A stretch of DNA of 64,000 nt, from positions 1 through 64,000 of the forward strand of contig NZ_MUHR01000006.1 of the NCBI RefSeq assembly GCF_002105285.1, read 5' to 3'. Positions 35,111 through 44,931 of the stretch are shown in pieces. Positions within the stretch are counted from its first letter, which is position 1, and each line of letters begins with the position of its first letter. The notes beneath the pieces were generated by a model. The model worked only from the letters and a program-made list of their open reading frames with translations, did not search any database and had not been told where the DNA came from. The position numbers and the translations under genes were made by a program. The stretch comes from Planktotalea arctica (GTDB lineage: Bacteria; Pseudomonadota; Alphaproteobacteria; Rhodobacterales; Rhodobacteraceae).

Positions 35111-35161
35111 TTTGGCTCCGACGGTAGGGATCGAACCTACGACCAATTGATTAACAGTCAA
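35111..35161 (-). repeat. attR within the intact tRNA-Asn
   Basis: The 51-bp partner of the copy at 24511-24561 with one difference. This copy is part of the intact tRNA gene and keeps the T-stem fully paired, so the element supplied a functional 3' end on integration. Confidence 0.92.
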
Positions 35162-35187
35162 CTGCTCTACCGCTGAGCTACGTCGGA
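35113..35187 (-). tRNA. tRNA-Asn (GTT)
   Basis: A complete 75-nt cloverleaf on the minus strand with encoded CCA. The acceptor stem is TCCGACG/CGTCGGA, the D arm GCTC-AGCGGTA-GAGC, and the anticodon loop CTGTTAA with anticodon GTT. The T arm is GTAGG-TTCGATC-CCTAC. It is the integration target of the satellite, and its 3' half is now element-derived. Confidence 0.97.
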
Positions 35188-35268
35188 ACACTGCGGGCGA
35201 TATAGCAATGCGGGTTTGCGGCGTCCAGAGGCATTTGCCCACAAAACGCGTTTTTCTTTGCGCACGGT

Positions 35269-36177
35269 CTAAAGTCGGTGAAACAGCGCACTTTCTGTTG
35301 GGGCGTCGCAGCGCGCAACTTGGTTTTTGCCCTCCAGATCAATGAGATGGGCAAAGACGTTGCGCGTGGCAGCCCCTAGCAGTGCGACAGGCGTCTCGGT
35401 GTAGATTGCTGCGGCCAAACTATGCGCAGCGGCAGGGCCTGTGCTCAGCGCCTCCAAAATCTGCGCTTCACGGCTTTGGCGATGTGCGATGAGCCAGTCA
35501 ATCCGCGCAGCGGGATCGCTGATTGGTGCGCCATGACCGGAATGCAGCACGGCAGCGTTCAACGCACGCAATTTAGAGCAAGAGCGCATGAAATCCGTCA
35601 GATCACCGTCAGGCGGTGAGACGAGCGAACTTGCCCAGCCCATCACAAGATCACCGCAAAAGACGGCATCGCCCCACTGAAAACACATGTGATTGCCCAT
35701 GTGGCCGGGCGTGTGCCAAGCGATCACGTTTTGATCGCCAGCCTGCAATGCGCTGCCGTCGCTCAAATGAACATCAGGTGCAAACGCGAGATCGATACCT
35801 TCGCCGCCGCCCTTCATACCCGTGATGAGGCAGGCCTGCATCGCGGCGCTGCGGCCTGCATCGCTCGGCCCGAATGCGAAAACCGGCGCGCCCGTGCGGC
35901 GCGAAAGCGCGGAGGCAAGGGGGGAGTGATCTACATGCGAATGTGTGACCAGAATATGGGTGATGCGTTGAGCCGCGTCGCAAGCGTTCAGGATTGCCGT
36001 CAGATGTGCCTCGCTCTCGGGGCCGGGATCGATCACCGCGATATCGCGTGTTCCGAGCAGGTAGGTATTGGTGCCGCGATAGGTCATGGGTGAGGGGTTT
36101 GGCGCAAGGATTCGGCGCAGTGCTGGTGCGAGGGGCTGTGCCACACCAACGGGGGGATTGAAATCATCAGGTGGCAT
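35269..36177 (-). CDS. Metallo-beta-lactamase-fold hydrolase, LACTB2-like
   Basis: A 302-residue protein with zinc-site motif VTHSHVDHS (H79, H81, D83, H84), then HTPGHMGNH near 155, CGDLVMGW near 173 and LHSGHGAPI near 213. The C-terminal winged-helix-like region (TGPAAAHSLAAAIYTETPVA) is typical of LACTB2-type members, some of which cleave RNA. Others hydrolyse thioesters such as glutathione conjugates. No Sec signal, so probably cytoplasmic. It is divergent from the histidine-kinase gene across 40 bp. Confidence 0.78.
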   Translation of the reverse strand: MPPDDFNPPVGVAQPLAPALRRILAPNPSPMTYRGTNTYLLGTRDIAVIDPGPESEAHLTAILNACDAAQRITHILVTHSHVDHSPLASALSRRTGAPVFAFGPSDAGRSAAMQACLITGMKGGGEGIDLAFAPDVHLSDGSALQAGDQNVIAWHTPGHMGNHMCFQWGDAVFCGDLVMGWASSLVSPPDGDLTDFMRSCSKLRALNAAVLHSGHGAPISDPAARIDWLIAHRQSREAQILEALSTGPAAAHSLAAAIYTETPVALLGAATRNVFAHLIDLEGKNQVARCDAPTESALFHRL

Positions 36178-36217
36178 CGGCTCTTTCCTCTGGCTCTCGC
36201 GTTGGCTACGTTATGAC

Positions 36218-37537
36218 ATGACTTTTACATGGCTCAAACGCTATATGCCGCGCTCGCTGTACGGGCGTGCGGCGCTTATTCTGGTTTTGCCGGTCGTGAC
36301 CTTGCAACTGGTGGTTTCCGTCGTGTTCATCCAGCGTCACTTCGAGGGCGTGACCAAGCAGATGAGCAGCGGGGTATCGCTTGAATTGCGCTATTTGCTG
36401 GATGAAATGCAAGGGCTACCGACACAGGCAAGCGCGCTCGACACTGTGCGTGGGCTGGCGCGCAGCTTACAATACGATCTGAGCTTTGTTTCCGAGCAGA
36501 GCGTGCCGGAAACGACGTTGCGCCGCTGGTATGATTTTTCCGGCATCGTCGTCGAGCGCACGTTGAAAGCGCGGCTGGACGAAGTTCAGGTGGTTGAAAT
36601 GCCCGATGACTGGCGCATTTTTGCATATGTGGACACGCGGCTTGGCGTGTTGCGCATCGGGTTTGATCGACCGCGCGTATCTGCGTCCAACCCCCATCAA
36701 TTGTTGGTTAACATGCTGTTTTTCGGCGTCTTGATGACGTTGATCGCCTATATTTACCTGCGCAACCAATTGCGGCCAATAACCCGCCTCGGGCGCGTCG
36801 CAGAGGCCTTTGGGCGAGGGCAAACGCTACCTTATCATGCGTCTGGCGCTGTGGAGGTGCGTGCGGCGGGCAATGCGTTCTTGTCCATGCGCGCGCGAAT
36901 CGAGCGGCAGATCGAGCAGCGCACGATGATGCTCTCCGGGGTGAGCCATGATCTGCGCACGCCGTTGACACGGTTGAAGCTGGGCCTGTCGATGCTGGAA
37001 GACAGCGAACGTGAACCGCTGGAGCGGGACGTTGAGGACATGCAGCGCCTGCTGGACGAATTTCTGAATTTCGCGCGTGGCAGTTATGAGGGTGAGCAGG
37101 AGCCTTGCGATCCATTGGCCTTGGCGCGTGCGGTGGTGGACGATGCGCAGCGCATGGGCACGGCGGCGTCGATGGCGCAATGTGATGGGGGCGGCGCGGT
37201 GATGCTCAATGAGTTGTCGATTCGCCGCGCTCTCGAAAACCTGATCGGTAATGCAGTTCGTTATGGCACCCGCGCGCAAATCTCTGTTTTGCGTACGGAA
37301 AAGACGGTGGTGTTTCGCGTTGAAGATGATGGTCCGGGCCTGCCCGAAGACCTTTACGGCGCGGCTGTAAAACCCTTTGTGCGCCTTGATCCGGCACGCA
37401 ATCAGGACAAGGGTTCTGGCGTGGGGCTTGGCCTTGCGATCACAAATGACATCGCACGTGCTCACGGCGGCACGCTGCGGTTTGGCAAAAGCACAAGCCT
37501 TGGCGGGCTGCGCGCGGATGTGGTGATAGGCGCCTGA
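36218..37537 (+). CDS. EnvZ-like sensor histidine kinase
   Basis: A 439-residue membrane kinase. TM1 is GRAALILVLPVVTLQLVVSVVF (about 16-37), a periplasmic domain spans about 40-160, and TM2 LLVNMLFFGVLMTLIAYIYL (162-181) is followed by HAMP. The phosphoacceptor is H244 in SGVSHDLRTPL. ATPase boxes: LENLIGNAVRYG (N), VEDDGPGLPE (G1) and GSGVGLGLAITNDIA (G2). Domain layout and the periplasmic W-R-I-F motif fit EnvZ/osmolarity-type sensors. A longer frame from 36086 overlaps the divergent gene and is rejected. No response regulator gene is adjacent in the window. Confidence 0.85.
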   Translation: MTFTWLKRYMPRSLYGRAALILVLPVVTLQLVVSVVFIQRHFEGVTKQMSSGVSLELRYLLDEMQGLPTQASALDTVRGLARSLQYDLSFVSEQSVPETTLRRWYDFSGIVVERTLKARLDEVQVVEMPDDWRIFAYVDTRLGVLRIGFDRPRVSASNPHQLLVNMLFFGVLMTLIAYIYLRNQLRPITRLGRVAEAFGRGQTLPYHASGAVEVRAAGNAFLSMRARIERQIEQRTMMLSGVSHDLRTPLTRLKLGLSMLEDSEREPLERDVEDMQRLLDEFLNFARGSYEGEQEPCDPLALARAVVDDAQRMGTAASMAQCDGGGAVMLNELSIRRALENLIGNAVRYGTRAQISVLRTEKTVVFRVEDDGPGLPEDLYGAAVKPFVRLDPARNQDKGSGVGLGLAITNDIARAHGGTLRFGKSTSLGGLRADVVIGA

Positions 37538-37561
37538 CGCGCTATCCGGCACGAAAACGCA

Positions 37562-37591
37562 AAACGCCCTACCGACGAGGGCAGGGCGTTT
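37562..37591. terminator. Bidirectional terminator between the kinase gene and gltA
   Basis: AAACGCCCT (37562-37570) pairs with AGGGCGTTT (37583-37591) in the gap between the two convergent genes. A and T tracts flank both sides, so it can act in either direction. Confidence 0.8.
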
Positions 37592-37614
37592 CAAATTTGG
37601 AGAGCAGACAGCCT

Positions 37615-38913
37615 TTAGCGGTTTTCGATATCCGTGTAATCGCGCGCTGTTTCACCGAGGTAAAGCTGGCGGGGACGGCCGATTTTGGCCTGTGGGTCCG
37701 CAATCATTTCCTTCCACTGGCTGACCCAACCCACCGTGCGCGAGAGCGCGAAAATGGGGGTGAACATAGATGTCGGGAATCCCATCGCTTCTAGAATGAT
37801 GCCCGAATAGAAATCGACGTTCGGGAACAGCTTCTTTTCGGCGAAATAGGGATCGGCCAACGCGGCTTTTTCCAACTCCTTGGCAACCTGAAGTGTCGGG
37901 TTGTTTTCGATGCCGAGCAGTTCGAGAACTTCGTCTGCCGATTGTTTCATAACCTTGGCGCGCGGATCGAAGTTCTTGTAGACGCGGTGGCCAAAGCCCA
38001 TGAGGCGGAAGGGGTCATCCTTGTCTTTCGCGCGGGCGATGAACTCGGGGATGCGATCCACTGTACCAATTTCGCGCAGCATCTCGAGACAGGCCTGATT
38101 CGCACCGCCGTGCGCCGGACCCCAGAGGCATGCAACGCCGGCGGCGATGCAGGCAAACGGGTTCGCGCCGGAGGATGACGCAAGGCGCACCGTGGAAGTC
38201 GATGCGTTTTGCTCGTGATCCGCGTGCAGTGTGAAGATGCGGTCCATTGCGCGGGCGAGGATCGGATTCACTTCGTATTCTTCGCACGGCACAGCAAAGC
38301 ACATGCGCAGGAAGTTGGAGGCATAATCCAGATCGTTGCGCGGATAGATGAAGGGCTGGCCGATCGTGTATTTATAGGCCATCGCCGCGATCGTCGGCAT
38401 CTTTGCGATCATCCGGATCGAGGCGACTTCGCGCTGCCACGGATCATTTACATCGGTGCTGTCGGGGTAGAAGGCGGACATCGCGCCGATGACGCCGACC
38501 ATGATCGCCATAGGATGTGCATCGCGCCGGAAGCCCCGGAAGAAATTGATCATCTGCTCGTGCACCATCGTGTGACGGGTAACGCGCAATTCGAAGTCCT
38601 CAAGCTCTGTGCCTGTGGGCAATTCGCCATACATCAACAGGTAGCAGACTTCGAGGAAATGAGATTTTTCCGCGAGCTGATCAATGGGGTAGCCGCGATG
38701 CAAAAGCTCGCCCTTGCCACCGTCAATGAAGGTGATGGTGCTGTCGCAGCTTGCCGTTGAGGTAAAGCCGGGATCATAGGTGAACACGCCCGCCTGCGCA
38801 TAGAGCTTGCGGATGTCGAGCACATCGGGGCCCGCGGTCGGCGTGTAGATCGGCAGTTCGATCGATGTATCATCAAAGCTCAGCGTTGCGCTGCGTTTGG
38901 CGGTGTCTGACAT
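37615..38913 (-). CDS. gltA: Citrate synthase
   Basis: A 432-residue type II (hexameric-type) citrate synthase, the entry enzyme of the TCA cycle. The active-site segments are [19 protein letters not shown] (His), [15 protein letters not shown] (His) and the late [14 protein letters not shown] (Asp). The N-terminal beta domain contains [20 protein letters not shown]. The ATG at 38913 is used because AAAGGGAA precedes it. A TTG at 38928 would add five residues and consume that site. It is 75 bp downstream of gltX on the same strand. Confidence 0.95.
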   Translation of the reverse strand: MSDTAKRSATLSFDDTSIELPIYTPTAGPDVLDIRKLYAQAGVFTYDPGFTSTASCDSTITFIDGGKGELLHRGYPIDQLAEKSHFLEVCYLLMYGELPTGTELEDFELRVTRHTMVHEQMINFFRGFRRDAHPMAIMVGVIGAMSAFYPDSTDVNDPWQREVASIRMIAKMPTIAAMAYKYTIGQPFIYPRNDLDYASNFLRMCFAVPCEEYEVNPILARAMDRIFTLHADHEQNASTSTVRLASSSGANPFACIAAGVACLWGPAHGGANQACLEMLREIGTVDRIPEFIARAKDKDDPFRLMGFGHRVYKNFDPRAKVMKQSADEVLELLGIENNPTLQVAKELEKAALADPYFAEKKLFPNVDFYSGIILEAMGFPTSMFTPIFALSRTVGWVSQWKEMIADPQAKIGRPRQLYLGETARDYTDIENR

Positions 38914-38988
38914 TCCGTTCCCTTTCAAATCTGCCCATCCGCGCGGACCGCGTGAAGGCTCGTTTATTCGTTGGGTCTTACCAAAGTC

Positions 38989-40398
38989 TTACCCATGTTC
39001 TTGTGCCGCGTCTTTGATGCGGGCCAGTGCTTCATCACGGCCCAGAACCAATAGCATATCGAATACGCTTGGAGTCACGGAGCGCCCGGCGAGCGCAGCG
39101 CGCAAAGGTCCGGCCATCTTGCCGAATTTGAGACCGTTTGAATCGGCATAGTCAGCAGTGGCCGCCTCTAAAGCGTCTCGCGTCCAGCTAGCATTTTGCA
39201 GATGCGGCGTCAATGTGGACAGTATACCACGGGATACCGGATCCAGTGACTTGAGCGCTTTCTCGTCAGGCTCAATAGGGCGATCCACCAAGAGAAACTC
39301 TGCTTTTTCAAGGAGTTCAGGGAAAGTTTTGGCCCGTTCCTTGAGGCAATTCATCGCATCGGACAAAAGCGCCAATTTGACATCAGGCAAGTTATTCTCG
39401 CCAATGGCAGTCCGAAAAGCGAGCAATTCTTGCTGCAAAGCAGCATTTTCGCTGGTAGCAATATGCTGCCCGCACAGATGCTCCAGTTTTTTGGTGTCGA
39501 AGCGTGCGGGGGATTTACCGATTCCCGCAAGGTCAAACCATTCACGCGCCTGTGCATCACTGAAAAATTCATCGTCCCCATGGCTCCAGCCAAGGCGCGC
39601 AAGATAGTTGCGCATACCTGCGGCAGGGTAGCCCATAAGTTGATATTCCTGCGCTCCGAGCGCGCCATGGCGCTTGGATAGCTTCTTACCGTCAGGCCCA
39701 TGGATCAGCGGAATATGCGCATAGACGGGTAGGGGCCACTCCATGGCTTCGTAGATCATCATCTGTCGCGCGGCATTGCTTAGGTGATCATCGCCGCGAA
39801 TGACGTGGGTGACGCCCATGTCGTGATCATCCACCACGACGGCAAGCATATAGACAGGCGTGCCATCCGAGCGCAGCAAGATCATGTCATCAAGCTGCTC
39901 ATGGGCAATGCGCACGTCGCCTTGCACTTCGTCCTTGATCACCATTGTCCCGCCTGAGGGCGCTTTTATGCGGATCACATAGGGGGCATCGGGGTGGCTT
40001 GCCGCGTCGGAATCGCGCCAAGGGCTGCGGTAAAGCGTTGATTTGCCCTCTGCGCGAGCCGCCTCGCGAAACGCCTCGATCTCGTCTTGCGTTGCAAAAC
40101 ATTTGAAGGCCTTGCCAGCGGCGAGCAATTCATTTGCGACTTCGGCGTGACGATCTGCGCGCTCGAACTGGCTGATCACATCGCCATCGTGATCCAGCCC
40201 AAGCCAGGCCATGCCTTGCAAGATTGCTGCGCTCGCTTCGGGGCTGGAGCGCGCGCGATCCGTGTCCTCGATGCGCAGCAGGAATTTACCCCCGCGTCCG
40301 CGCGCATAGAGCCAGTTGAACAGCGCGGTGCGCGCGCCCCCGATATGAAGATAGCCCGTGGGCGAGGGGGCGAAACGTGTGACGACAGCAGCGGACAT
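38989..40398 (-). CDS. gltX: Glutamate--tRNA ligase
   Basis: A 469-residue class I aminoacyl-tRNA synthetase charging tRNA-Glu, and in many alphaproteobacteria also tRNA-Gln before amidation. [20 protein letters not shown] at residues 8-27 carries the HIGH-like motif and [11 protein letters not shown] near 245 the KMSKS-like motif. Length is normal. It is divergent from comEC across an 84-bp gap that contains the 13-bp palindrome GCTAGATTCTAGC at 40431-40443, which may be a regulatory site. Confidence 0.95.
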   Translation of the reverse strand: MSAAVVTRFAPSPTGYLHIGGARTALFNWLYARGRGGKFLLRIEDTDRARSSPEASAAILQGMAWLGLDHDGDVISQFERADRHAEVANELLAAGKAFKCFATQDEIEAFREAARAEGKSTLYRSPWRDSDAASHPDAPYVIRIKAPSGGTMVIKDEVQGDVRIAHEQLDDMILLRSDGTPVYMLAVVVDDHDMGVTHVIRGDDHLSNAARQMMIYEAMEWPLPVYAHIPLIHGPDGKKLSKRHGALGAQEYQLMGYPAAGMRNYLARLGWSHGDDEFFSDAQAREWFDLAGIGKSPARFDTKKLEHLCGQHIATSENAALQQELLAFRTAIGENNLPDVKLALLSDAMNCLKERAKTFPELLEKAEFLLVDRPIEPDEKALKSLDPVSRGILSTLTPHLQNASWTRDALEAATADYADSNGLKFGKMAGPLRAALAGRSVTPSVFDMLLVLGRDEALARIKDAAQEHG

Positions 40399-40482
40399 GG
40401 CGTGGTTAACCTTTCGGTAAGCATAATTTGGCTAGATTCTAGCTCGTGATAGCTACCCCAAAGCGCAAGGACAAGGACAAGC

Positions 40483-42519
40483 ATGGGTCACCGCCTGCTG
40501 GATCAATTGAGCGCGCAGATGGCGCAGGGATTTATCTGTTCGCCTGTGGTGCTTGCACTCGGGGTTTTGCTCTATTTTCAGATGCCTGTGGAGCCTGCGT
40601 TTCGCGAGGTCTTGGGCGGTTTCGCTTTGGCTTTGCTTGCTGGGGCGGGCCTGCTGCGCGCGCCCTATGTGCTGCGCCCGATCTTCTGGTGTATCGCATT
40701 GCTCGCACTGGGTTTTTCCGTTGCGGGGTGGCGTACGCAATCCATTGCCGCTCCAGTGCTCGATTGGCGCTATTACGGCCCTGTGGAGGGGCGGGTGATC
40801 GGGCTTGACCGCTCCGGCTCGGGCGCGCTGCGGGTGACGCTGGATCAGGTCACGCTAGGGCGGCGCGGCGCTGCGCGCACGCCCGAGCGCGTGCGCTTGT
40901 CCCTGTTTGGCTCGGATGCGGAGGCGCGCCCGCGTGCGGGCGCGCGCGTGATGACCACCGCGCATCTGTCGCCCCCTTCCGGCCCTGCCGAGCCGCATGG
41001 CTTTGATTTCCAGCGCCACGCGTGGTTCGGCCAGCTCGGCGGCGTGGGATATGCGCGCGTTCCCCTTTTGCTGGCTACGCCGCCAGAGGCAGGGGTGAAT
41101 TTCTTCTCCATCCGCCTTGCGCTTTCGGAGCGGGTGCAGCGCCATTTGAGCGGGCAAACAGGCGCTTTCGCCGCTGCCCTGATGACCGGCGATCGCAGCG
41201 GGCTGTCGCAAGAGACCTTGCAAAACCTGCGCCACAGTAATCTGGCGCATTTGCTCGCGATTTCGGGCCTGCATATGGGGCTGCTCGCGGGCTTCGTCTT
41301 TGGCGCTCTGCGTATCGGGTTATCGTTCATCCCCGCGCTCGCAGTAGGAGGGGCGGTTAAGAAACTCGCGGCGCTTGGCGCGCTTGCGGCGGCGGCGGGA
41401 TATCTGGGCCTTTCGGGCGGCTCTGTCGCGACGGAACGCGCCTTCGTGATGGCGGCCGTTACGCTTGGCGCAGTCATGCTCGAGCGGCGTGCAATCAGCC
41501 TGCGCTCCGTCGCGGTGGCGGCACTTATCATCCTGCTGCGTCGCCCAGAAGCGGTAACGGGCCCGGGTTTTCAAATGTCCTTCGCAGCGACCACGGCGCT
41601 GGTGGTGATTTTCACGACCCTGAGTGCACGAAACATGGGGCGCAAACCTAGCAGTCCGGTGTTCAATCTGGTGTTCGGCACCGTCGTGTCCTCGGGCGTA
41701 GCGGGGCTGGCGACCTTGCCGATCGCGGCGGCGCATTTCAACCTGATCTCGCACTATGGTTTGATTGCCAATCTTGTCTCTGTGCCGCTGATGGGGGTGA
41801 TGGTGATCCCCCTCGCGGTGCTGGCGGTCTGTTTGATCCCGCTTGGCCTTGACTGGATTCCTTTAAAAATCATGGGTCTCGGGCTGGATTGGATATTGAG
41901 CGTTGCAGGCGAAGTGTCGGGCTGGCCGGGTGCGGTCAGCAAGATACCCGCGCCCCCGGATTGGGCGTTTTTCGCGCTCTGCTTGGGGCTGCTGATCGTC
42001 GCATTGATGGTCACGCGTGTGCGGTTCATCGGGCTTGCGCCAATTGCGGCGGCGCTGCTGGGCTGGGTCACGGTCGAGCGGCCGGACGTGCTTATTTCCG
42101 ACACGGGCACTCTGGTGGGCGTGATGCAAGGAACGCAGCGGGTTTTGAGCAAGGAGAAGGGGGCAGGTTTCGTCGCGGGCGTCTGGCTGGAGAACGACGG
42201 CGATGCGCGCGCGCAGTCGCAGGCAGGTGCAGATTGGCAAGGCGCGCAGATCGGGCAGGCGCGGATATTTGCGGCGTCCGGCAAGCGGGGGCTGACAGAG
42301 TTTTCAGGCTGCAGTGCCAAGGATATTGCCGTGTTCTCAGAGATATATGAGGGCGATGCGCCTTGCACGGTGTTCGATCAGAAGCGCCTGCGCAATGTCG
42401 GAAGCGTGGCGTTGAGATGGGACGCTTCGGGCGCTTTGAAAATAACCACGGCCCGCGACGTCGCGGGCCGAAGATACTGGAACGACAAAGCCCTGCGCAA
42501 AGCGCGGCTGGGGCATTAA
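40483..42519 (+). CDS. comEC: ComEC/Rec2 family DNA-uptake channel protein
   Basis: A 678-residue polytopic membrane protein. The N-terminus has DUF4131-type helices and an OB-like region ([20 protein letters not shown]). The competence domain shows [22 protein letters not shown] and [15 protein letters not shown], both standard ComEC motifs. The region after the last membrane helices keeps [19 protein letters not shown] but lacks the His-rich motif of the metallo-beta-lactamase domain of canonical ComEC. Translation begins after a purine-rich AAGGACAAGG. Its stop shares TTAA with the convergent lexA stop. Confidence 0.88.
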   Translation: MGHRLLDQLSAQMAQGFICSPVVLALGVLLYFQMPVEPAFREVLGGFALALLAGAGLLRAPYVLRPIFWCIALLALGFSVAGWRTQSIAAPVLDWRYYGPVEGRVIGLDRSGSGALRVTLDQVTLGRRGAARTPERVRLSLFGSDAEARPRAGARVMTTAHLSPPSGPAEPHGFDFQRHAWFGQLGGVGYARVPLLLATPPEAGVNFFSIRLALSERVQRHLSGQTGAFAAALMTGDRSGLSQETLQNLRHSNLAHLLAISGLHMGLLAGFVFGALRIGLSFIPALAVGGAVKKLAALGALAAAAGYLGLSGGSVATERAFVMAAVTLGAVMLERRAISLRSVAVAALIILLRRPEAVTGPGFQMSFAATTALVVIFTTLSARNMGRKPSSPVFNLVFGTVVSSGVAGLATLPIAAAHFNLISHYGLIANLVSVPLMGVMVIPLAVLAVCLIPLGLDWIPLKIMGLGLDWILSVAGEVSGWPGAVSKIPAPPDWAFFALCLGLLIVALMVTRVRFIGLAPIAAALLGWVTVERPDVLISDTGTLVGVMQGTQRVLSKEKGAGFVAGVWLENDGDARAQSQAGADWQGAQIGQARIFAASGKRGLTEFSGCSAKDIAVFSEIYEGDAPCTVFDQKRLRNVGSVALRWDASGALKITTARDVAGRRYWNDKALRKARLGH

Positions 42520-43214
42520 TAGCTGCGGATCAACCCGACAAGGCGACCTTGAACCTTGACCTGCTCATGCGAGAAAAACCGTGTCTCATAAGCTGGGTTC
42601 GCAGCTTCGAGCGCGATGGTGGTGCCGTTGCGATGGAACCGCTTTAGCGTCGCTTCCTGATCCTCGACCAGCGCTACGACGATATCGCCGTTATCGGCGG
42701 TATTCGTTTCGCGGATCACAACTGTGTCGCCATCGTTGATACCTGCGTCGATCATCGAATCGCCTTTAACTTCAAGGGCGTAATGCTCGCCGGGGCCAGA
42801 AAGCATCTGACTGGGAACTGCGACATTGTGCGAGGCATGGCTGATCGCCTCGATTGGCACACCAGCAGCGATCTGTCCCATAACTGGCAATTCAATCGCA
42901 CGAACCGGCTCGACGGGACGGGCTTCGCGCGGGGCAGGGGCGTCGGGTTTGCCGCCCTCCACGACGCGCGGCACAAAGCCTGCGGGGGTCATGCCCATGC
43001 TGTCGGGCAGCTTGACGATTTCGATGGCGCGCGCGCGGTGGGCAAGGCGGCGGATAAAGCCGCGCTCTTCCAGAGCGGTGATCAGGCGGTGAATGCCGGA
43101 TTTGGACCGTAGGTCCAGCGCTTCTTTCATCTCGTCAAACGAAGGGGGAACACCGTCCTTTTGCATCCGTTTGTTGATGAATTCGAGCAAATCGAGCTGT
43201 TTCTTAGTCAACAT
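42516..43214 (-). CDS. lexA: SOS repressor LexA
   Basis: A 232-residue repressor. The winged HTH spans residues 1-65 ([20 protein letters not shown]). The self-cleavage bond is A117-G118 in GQIAAGVP. The catalytic dyad is S153 ([10 protein letters not shown]) and K191 (EATLKRFH). A long proline-rich linker (85-105) is typical of alphaproteobacterial LexA. A perfect SOS box lies 33 bp upstream, indicating autoregulation. The 3' end overlaps comEC by four bases, the two stop codons reading TTAA on opposite strands. Confidence 0.95.
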   Translation of the reverse strand: MLTKKQLDLLEFINKRMQKDGVPPSFDEMKEALDLRSKSGIHRLITALEERGFIRRLAHRARAIEIVKLPDSMGMTPAGFVPRVVEGGKPDAPAPREARPVEPVRAIELPVMGQIAAGVPIEAISHASHNVAVPSQMLSGPGEHYALEVKGDSMIDAGINDGDTVVIRETNTADNGDIVVALVEDQEATLKRFHRNGTTIALEAANPAYETRFFSHEQVKVQGRLVGLIRSY

Positions 43215-43246
43215 ACCTGCAACCTCCTGCTGTGCAGTTTTCTTTT

Positions 43247-43261
43247 GTTCTAGGCATGTTC
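43247..43261. promoter_or_regulatory. SOS box (GTTC-N7-GTTC) of lexA
   Basis: GTTCTAGGCATGTTC matches the alphaproteobacterial LexA operator exactly (direct repeat GTTC with 7-bp spacer). It lies in the 71-bp gap between moeA and lexA. Confidence 0.92.
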
Positions 43262-43285
43262 TTGTTTTGTGTCAACATGTTCCGA

Positions 43286-44458
43286 TCACAGCGGAACATA
43301 GCTCACCTGTTCTCCTGCTTTGCGCGCGCAGTCATGCGGCGTGCGCAGCAGCAACGCGTTGGCTTCGGCCAGCACCGACAAAAGCGCGCTGTCCTGCCGC
43401 TTGAAAGGCGTGATTTGCCCGCCTTTCAGAACTGCGCGCATATAGTGCGCGCGCGGCCCGTTGGCCGGGATATCCTGAGCCAGCACTGCATTTTGGTGCG
43501 GGGCGGGGTGTTGGCCAAGGCCCATCATCGCACGCACCATGGGGGCGACGAAAACCGTGCCGCAAACCATGGCAGAAACCGGATTTCCGGGCAGGCCAAT
43601 CATTGCTGCGTTACCTATGCGGCCCGCCATGAGCGGCTTGCCGGGGCGCATGGCGACTTTGTAAAAGGCGCGCTGCATCCCCAATTCCTGCGCCACATCG
43701 CCGACCAGATCATGATCCCCCACAGAGGCACCGCCGATGGTCACGATCAGATCGGCGCCGCGCGCCAGATCAAAGGCGGTGCGCAGTGCGGGCAGTGTAT
43801 CATGGGCTATGGGCAGCAGGCGCACGGTGGCTCCCAGTTGCTCCAGCATCGCTTTGAGACCGAAAGTGTTGGAGGCGATGATCTGATCAGGGCCGGGCGT
43901 TTCGCCGGGCATCACAAGCTCTGATCCTGTCGAGATGAGCGCCACGTCAGGGCGGCGCGTCACGGGCACTTCGCTGATATTCATGGACGCGAGCAGCGCG
44001 ATGCGCTGCGGCGTCAGGATCAGCGGTGCTTGCAGCGTTTGGCCCGCTTTGAAATCGGTTCCGGCGGGGCGTACATAGGCGCTGGTTTCTGTAACAGCGC
44101 GGATGGTGATCTGCGTACCCGCCGCGTCGACATCTTCCTGAATCGCGATCCAGTCGGCACCTTGTGGTACGGGCGCACCGGTGAAAATGCGCACGGCCTG
44201 GCCCGCGCCGACAGAGCCGTCGAAGCGCGCTCCGGCCGCCGCCTCGCCAAGCACGCTCAACCGGGTGCCGACTTTGAAGTCAGCACTTTGAATTGCATAG
44301 CCATCCATCGCGGAGGCAGGAAAGGGCGGTTGATCGCGCTTGGCCGTGACGCTTTTTGCGAGCACGCGGCCTGCGGCCTCGCCAAGGGGGACCGCTTCGC
44401 TCTCCAGCGGCGCGATCAGCGTGAAAAGCTGCGCAAGGGCCGCCTCGACAGAGATCAT
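43286..44458 (-). CDS. moeA: Molybdopterin molybdotransferase MoeA
   Basis: A 390-residue enzyme that inserts molybdate into adenylylated molybdopterin. Motifs: [12 protein letters not shown] near residue 45, [11 protein letters not shown] near 91, [11 protein letters not shown] near 175, and the MogA-like [20 protein letters not shown] near 240 with the G-G-x-S-x-G-D pattern. Length is typical. The start overlaps the moaC stop by 4 bp. Confidence 0.93.
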   Translation of the reverse strand: MISVEAALAQLFTLIAPLESEAVPLGEAAGRVLAKSVTAKRDQPPFPASAMDGYAIQSADFKVGTRLSVLGEAAAGARFDGSVGAGQAVRIFTGAPVPQGADWIAIQEDVDAAGTQITIRAVTETSAYVRPAGTDFKAGQTLQAPLILTPQRIALLASMNISEVPVTRRPDVALISTGSELVMPGETPGPDQIIASNTFGLKAMLEQLGATVRLLPIAHDTLPALRTAFDLARGADLIVTIGGASVGDHDLVGDVAQELGMQRAFYKVAMRPGKPLMAGRIGNAAMIGLPGNPVSAMVCGTVFVAPMVRAMMGLGQHPAPHQNAVLAQDIPANGPRAHYMRAVLKGGQITPFKRQDSALLSVLAEANALLLRTPHDCARKAGEQVSYVPL

Positions 44459-44931
44459 GTTGCGCTGTAGCGGCCCGACTTACCGCCGTCTTTCAAGGTG
44501 ACGCGGACGCCGCCGATTTCCATGGTTTTGTCCACAGCTTTGATCATGTCATAGACGGTCAAGGCGGCGGTACTGACCGCGGTGAGCGCTTCCATTTCAA
44601 CGCCTGTCTGCCCCGTGGTTTTCACCGTGGCGCTGATCTGCACGCCCGGAAGTTCTGGATCAAGTTCCAGTTCAAGCGCGACTTTGGCAATGGGTAGAGG
44701 GTGGCAAAGCGGGATCAATTCGGGGGTTTTCTTGGCCCCCATGATGCCTGCAAGCTGCGCCACGGCGAGCACATCGCCCTTCTTGGCGGTGCCGCCTGAA
44801 ATGATGTCAAACGCCTCTTGGCTCATGCGTACCCAGCCCGCGGCGGTGGCGACGCGGGCGGTTATCTCTTTCTCGGAGACATCCACCATATGTGCTTCGC
44901 CCTTGGCGTTGAAATGCGTCAGACCGCTCAT
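44455..44931 (-). CDS. moaC: Cyclic pyranopterin monophosphate synthase MoaC
   Basis: A 158-residue enzyme of molybdenum-cofactor step 1, converting 3',8-cyclo-GTP from MoaA to c[23 protein letters not shown] contains the active-site region and [24 protein letters not shown] the second. GGKSGRY ends the protein with the conserved lysine. It overlaps trpC and moeA by 4 bp each, so all three are translationally linked. moaA is not in the window. Confidence 0.93.
   Translation of the reverse strand: MSGLTHFNAKGEAHMVDVSEKEITARVATAAGWVRMSQEAFDIISGGTAKKGDVLAVAQLAGIMGAKKTPELIPLCHPLPIAKVALELELDPELPGVQISATVKTTGQTGVEMEALTAVSTAALTVYDMIKAVDKTMEIGGVRVTLKDGGKSGRYSAT

Larger units (their letters stand above)
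24511..35161 (+). mobile_element. tRNA-Asn-integrated, capsid-encoding phage satellite (cf-PICI-like)
   Basis: An element of about 10.65 kb between direct repeats attL and attR. Its order is integrase, unknown, AlpA-like regulator, cargo (Arr-like ADP-ribosyltransferase and membrane protein), then a head-and-packaging operon: terL, HNH, capsid, protease, connector, portal, zinc-ribbon proteins and a last unknown gene. I see no tail, tape measure, holin/endolysin, replication or CI/Cro module. Head and packaging genes without tails, plus integrase and AlpA, are the defining set of capsid-forming PICIs known from other proteobacteria. A decayed prophage is the alternative, but every frame is intact and tightly packed, which argues against decay. 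Helper phage and activity are unknown. Confidence 0.8.

Noticed and set aside
24511-35161. Ordinary complete prophage or gene transfer agent
   Set aside because: No tail, lysis, replication or lysogeny-switch genes for a full prophage. The integrase, att repeats and AlpA rule out a gene transfer agent cluster, whose gene order also differs.
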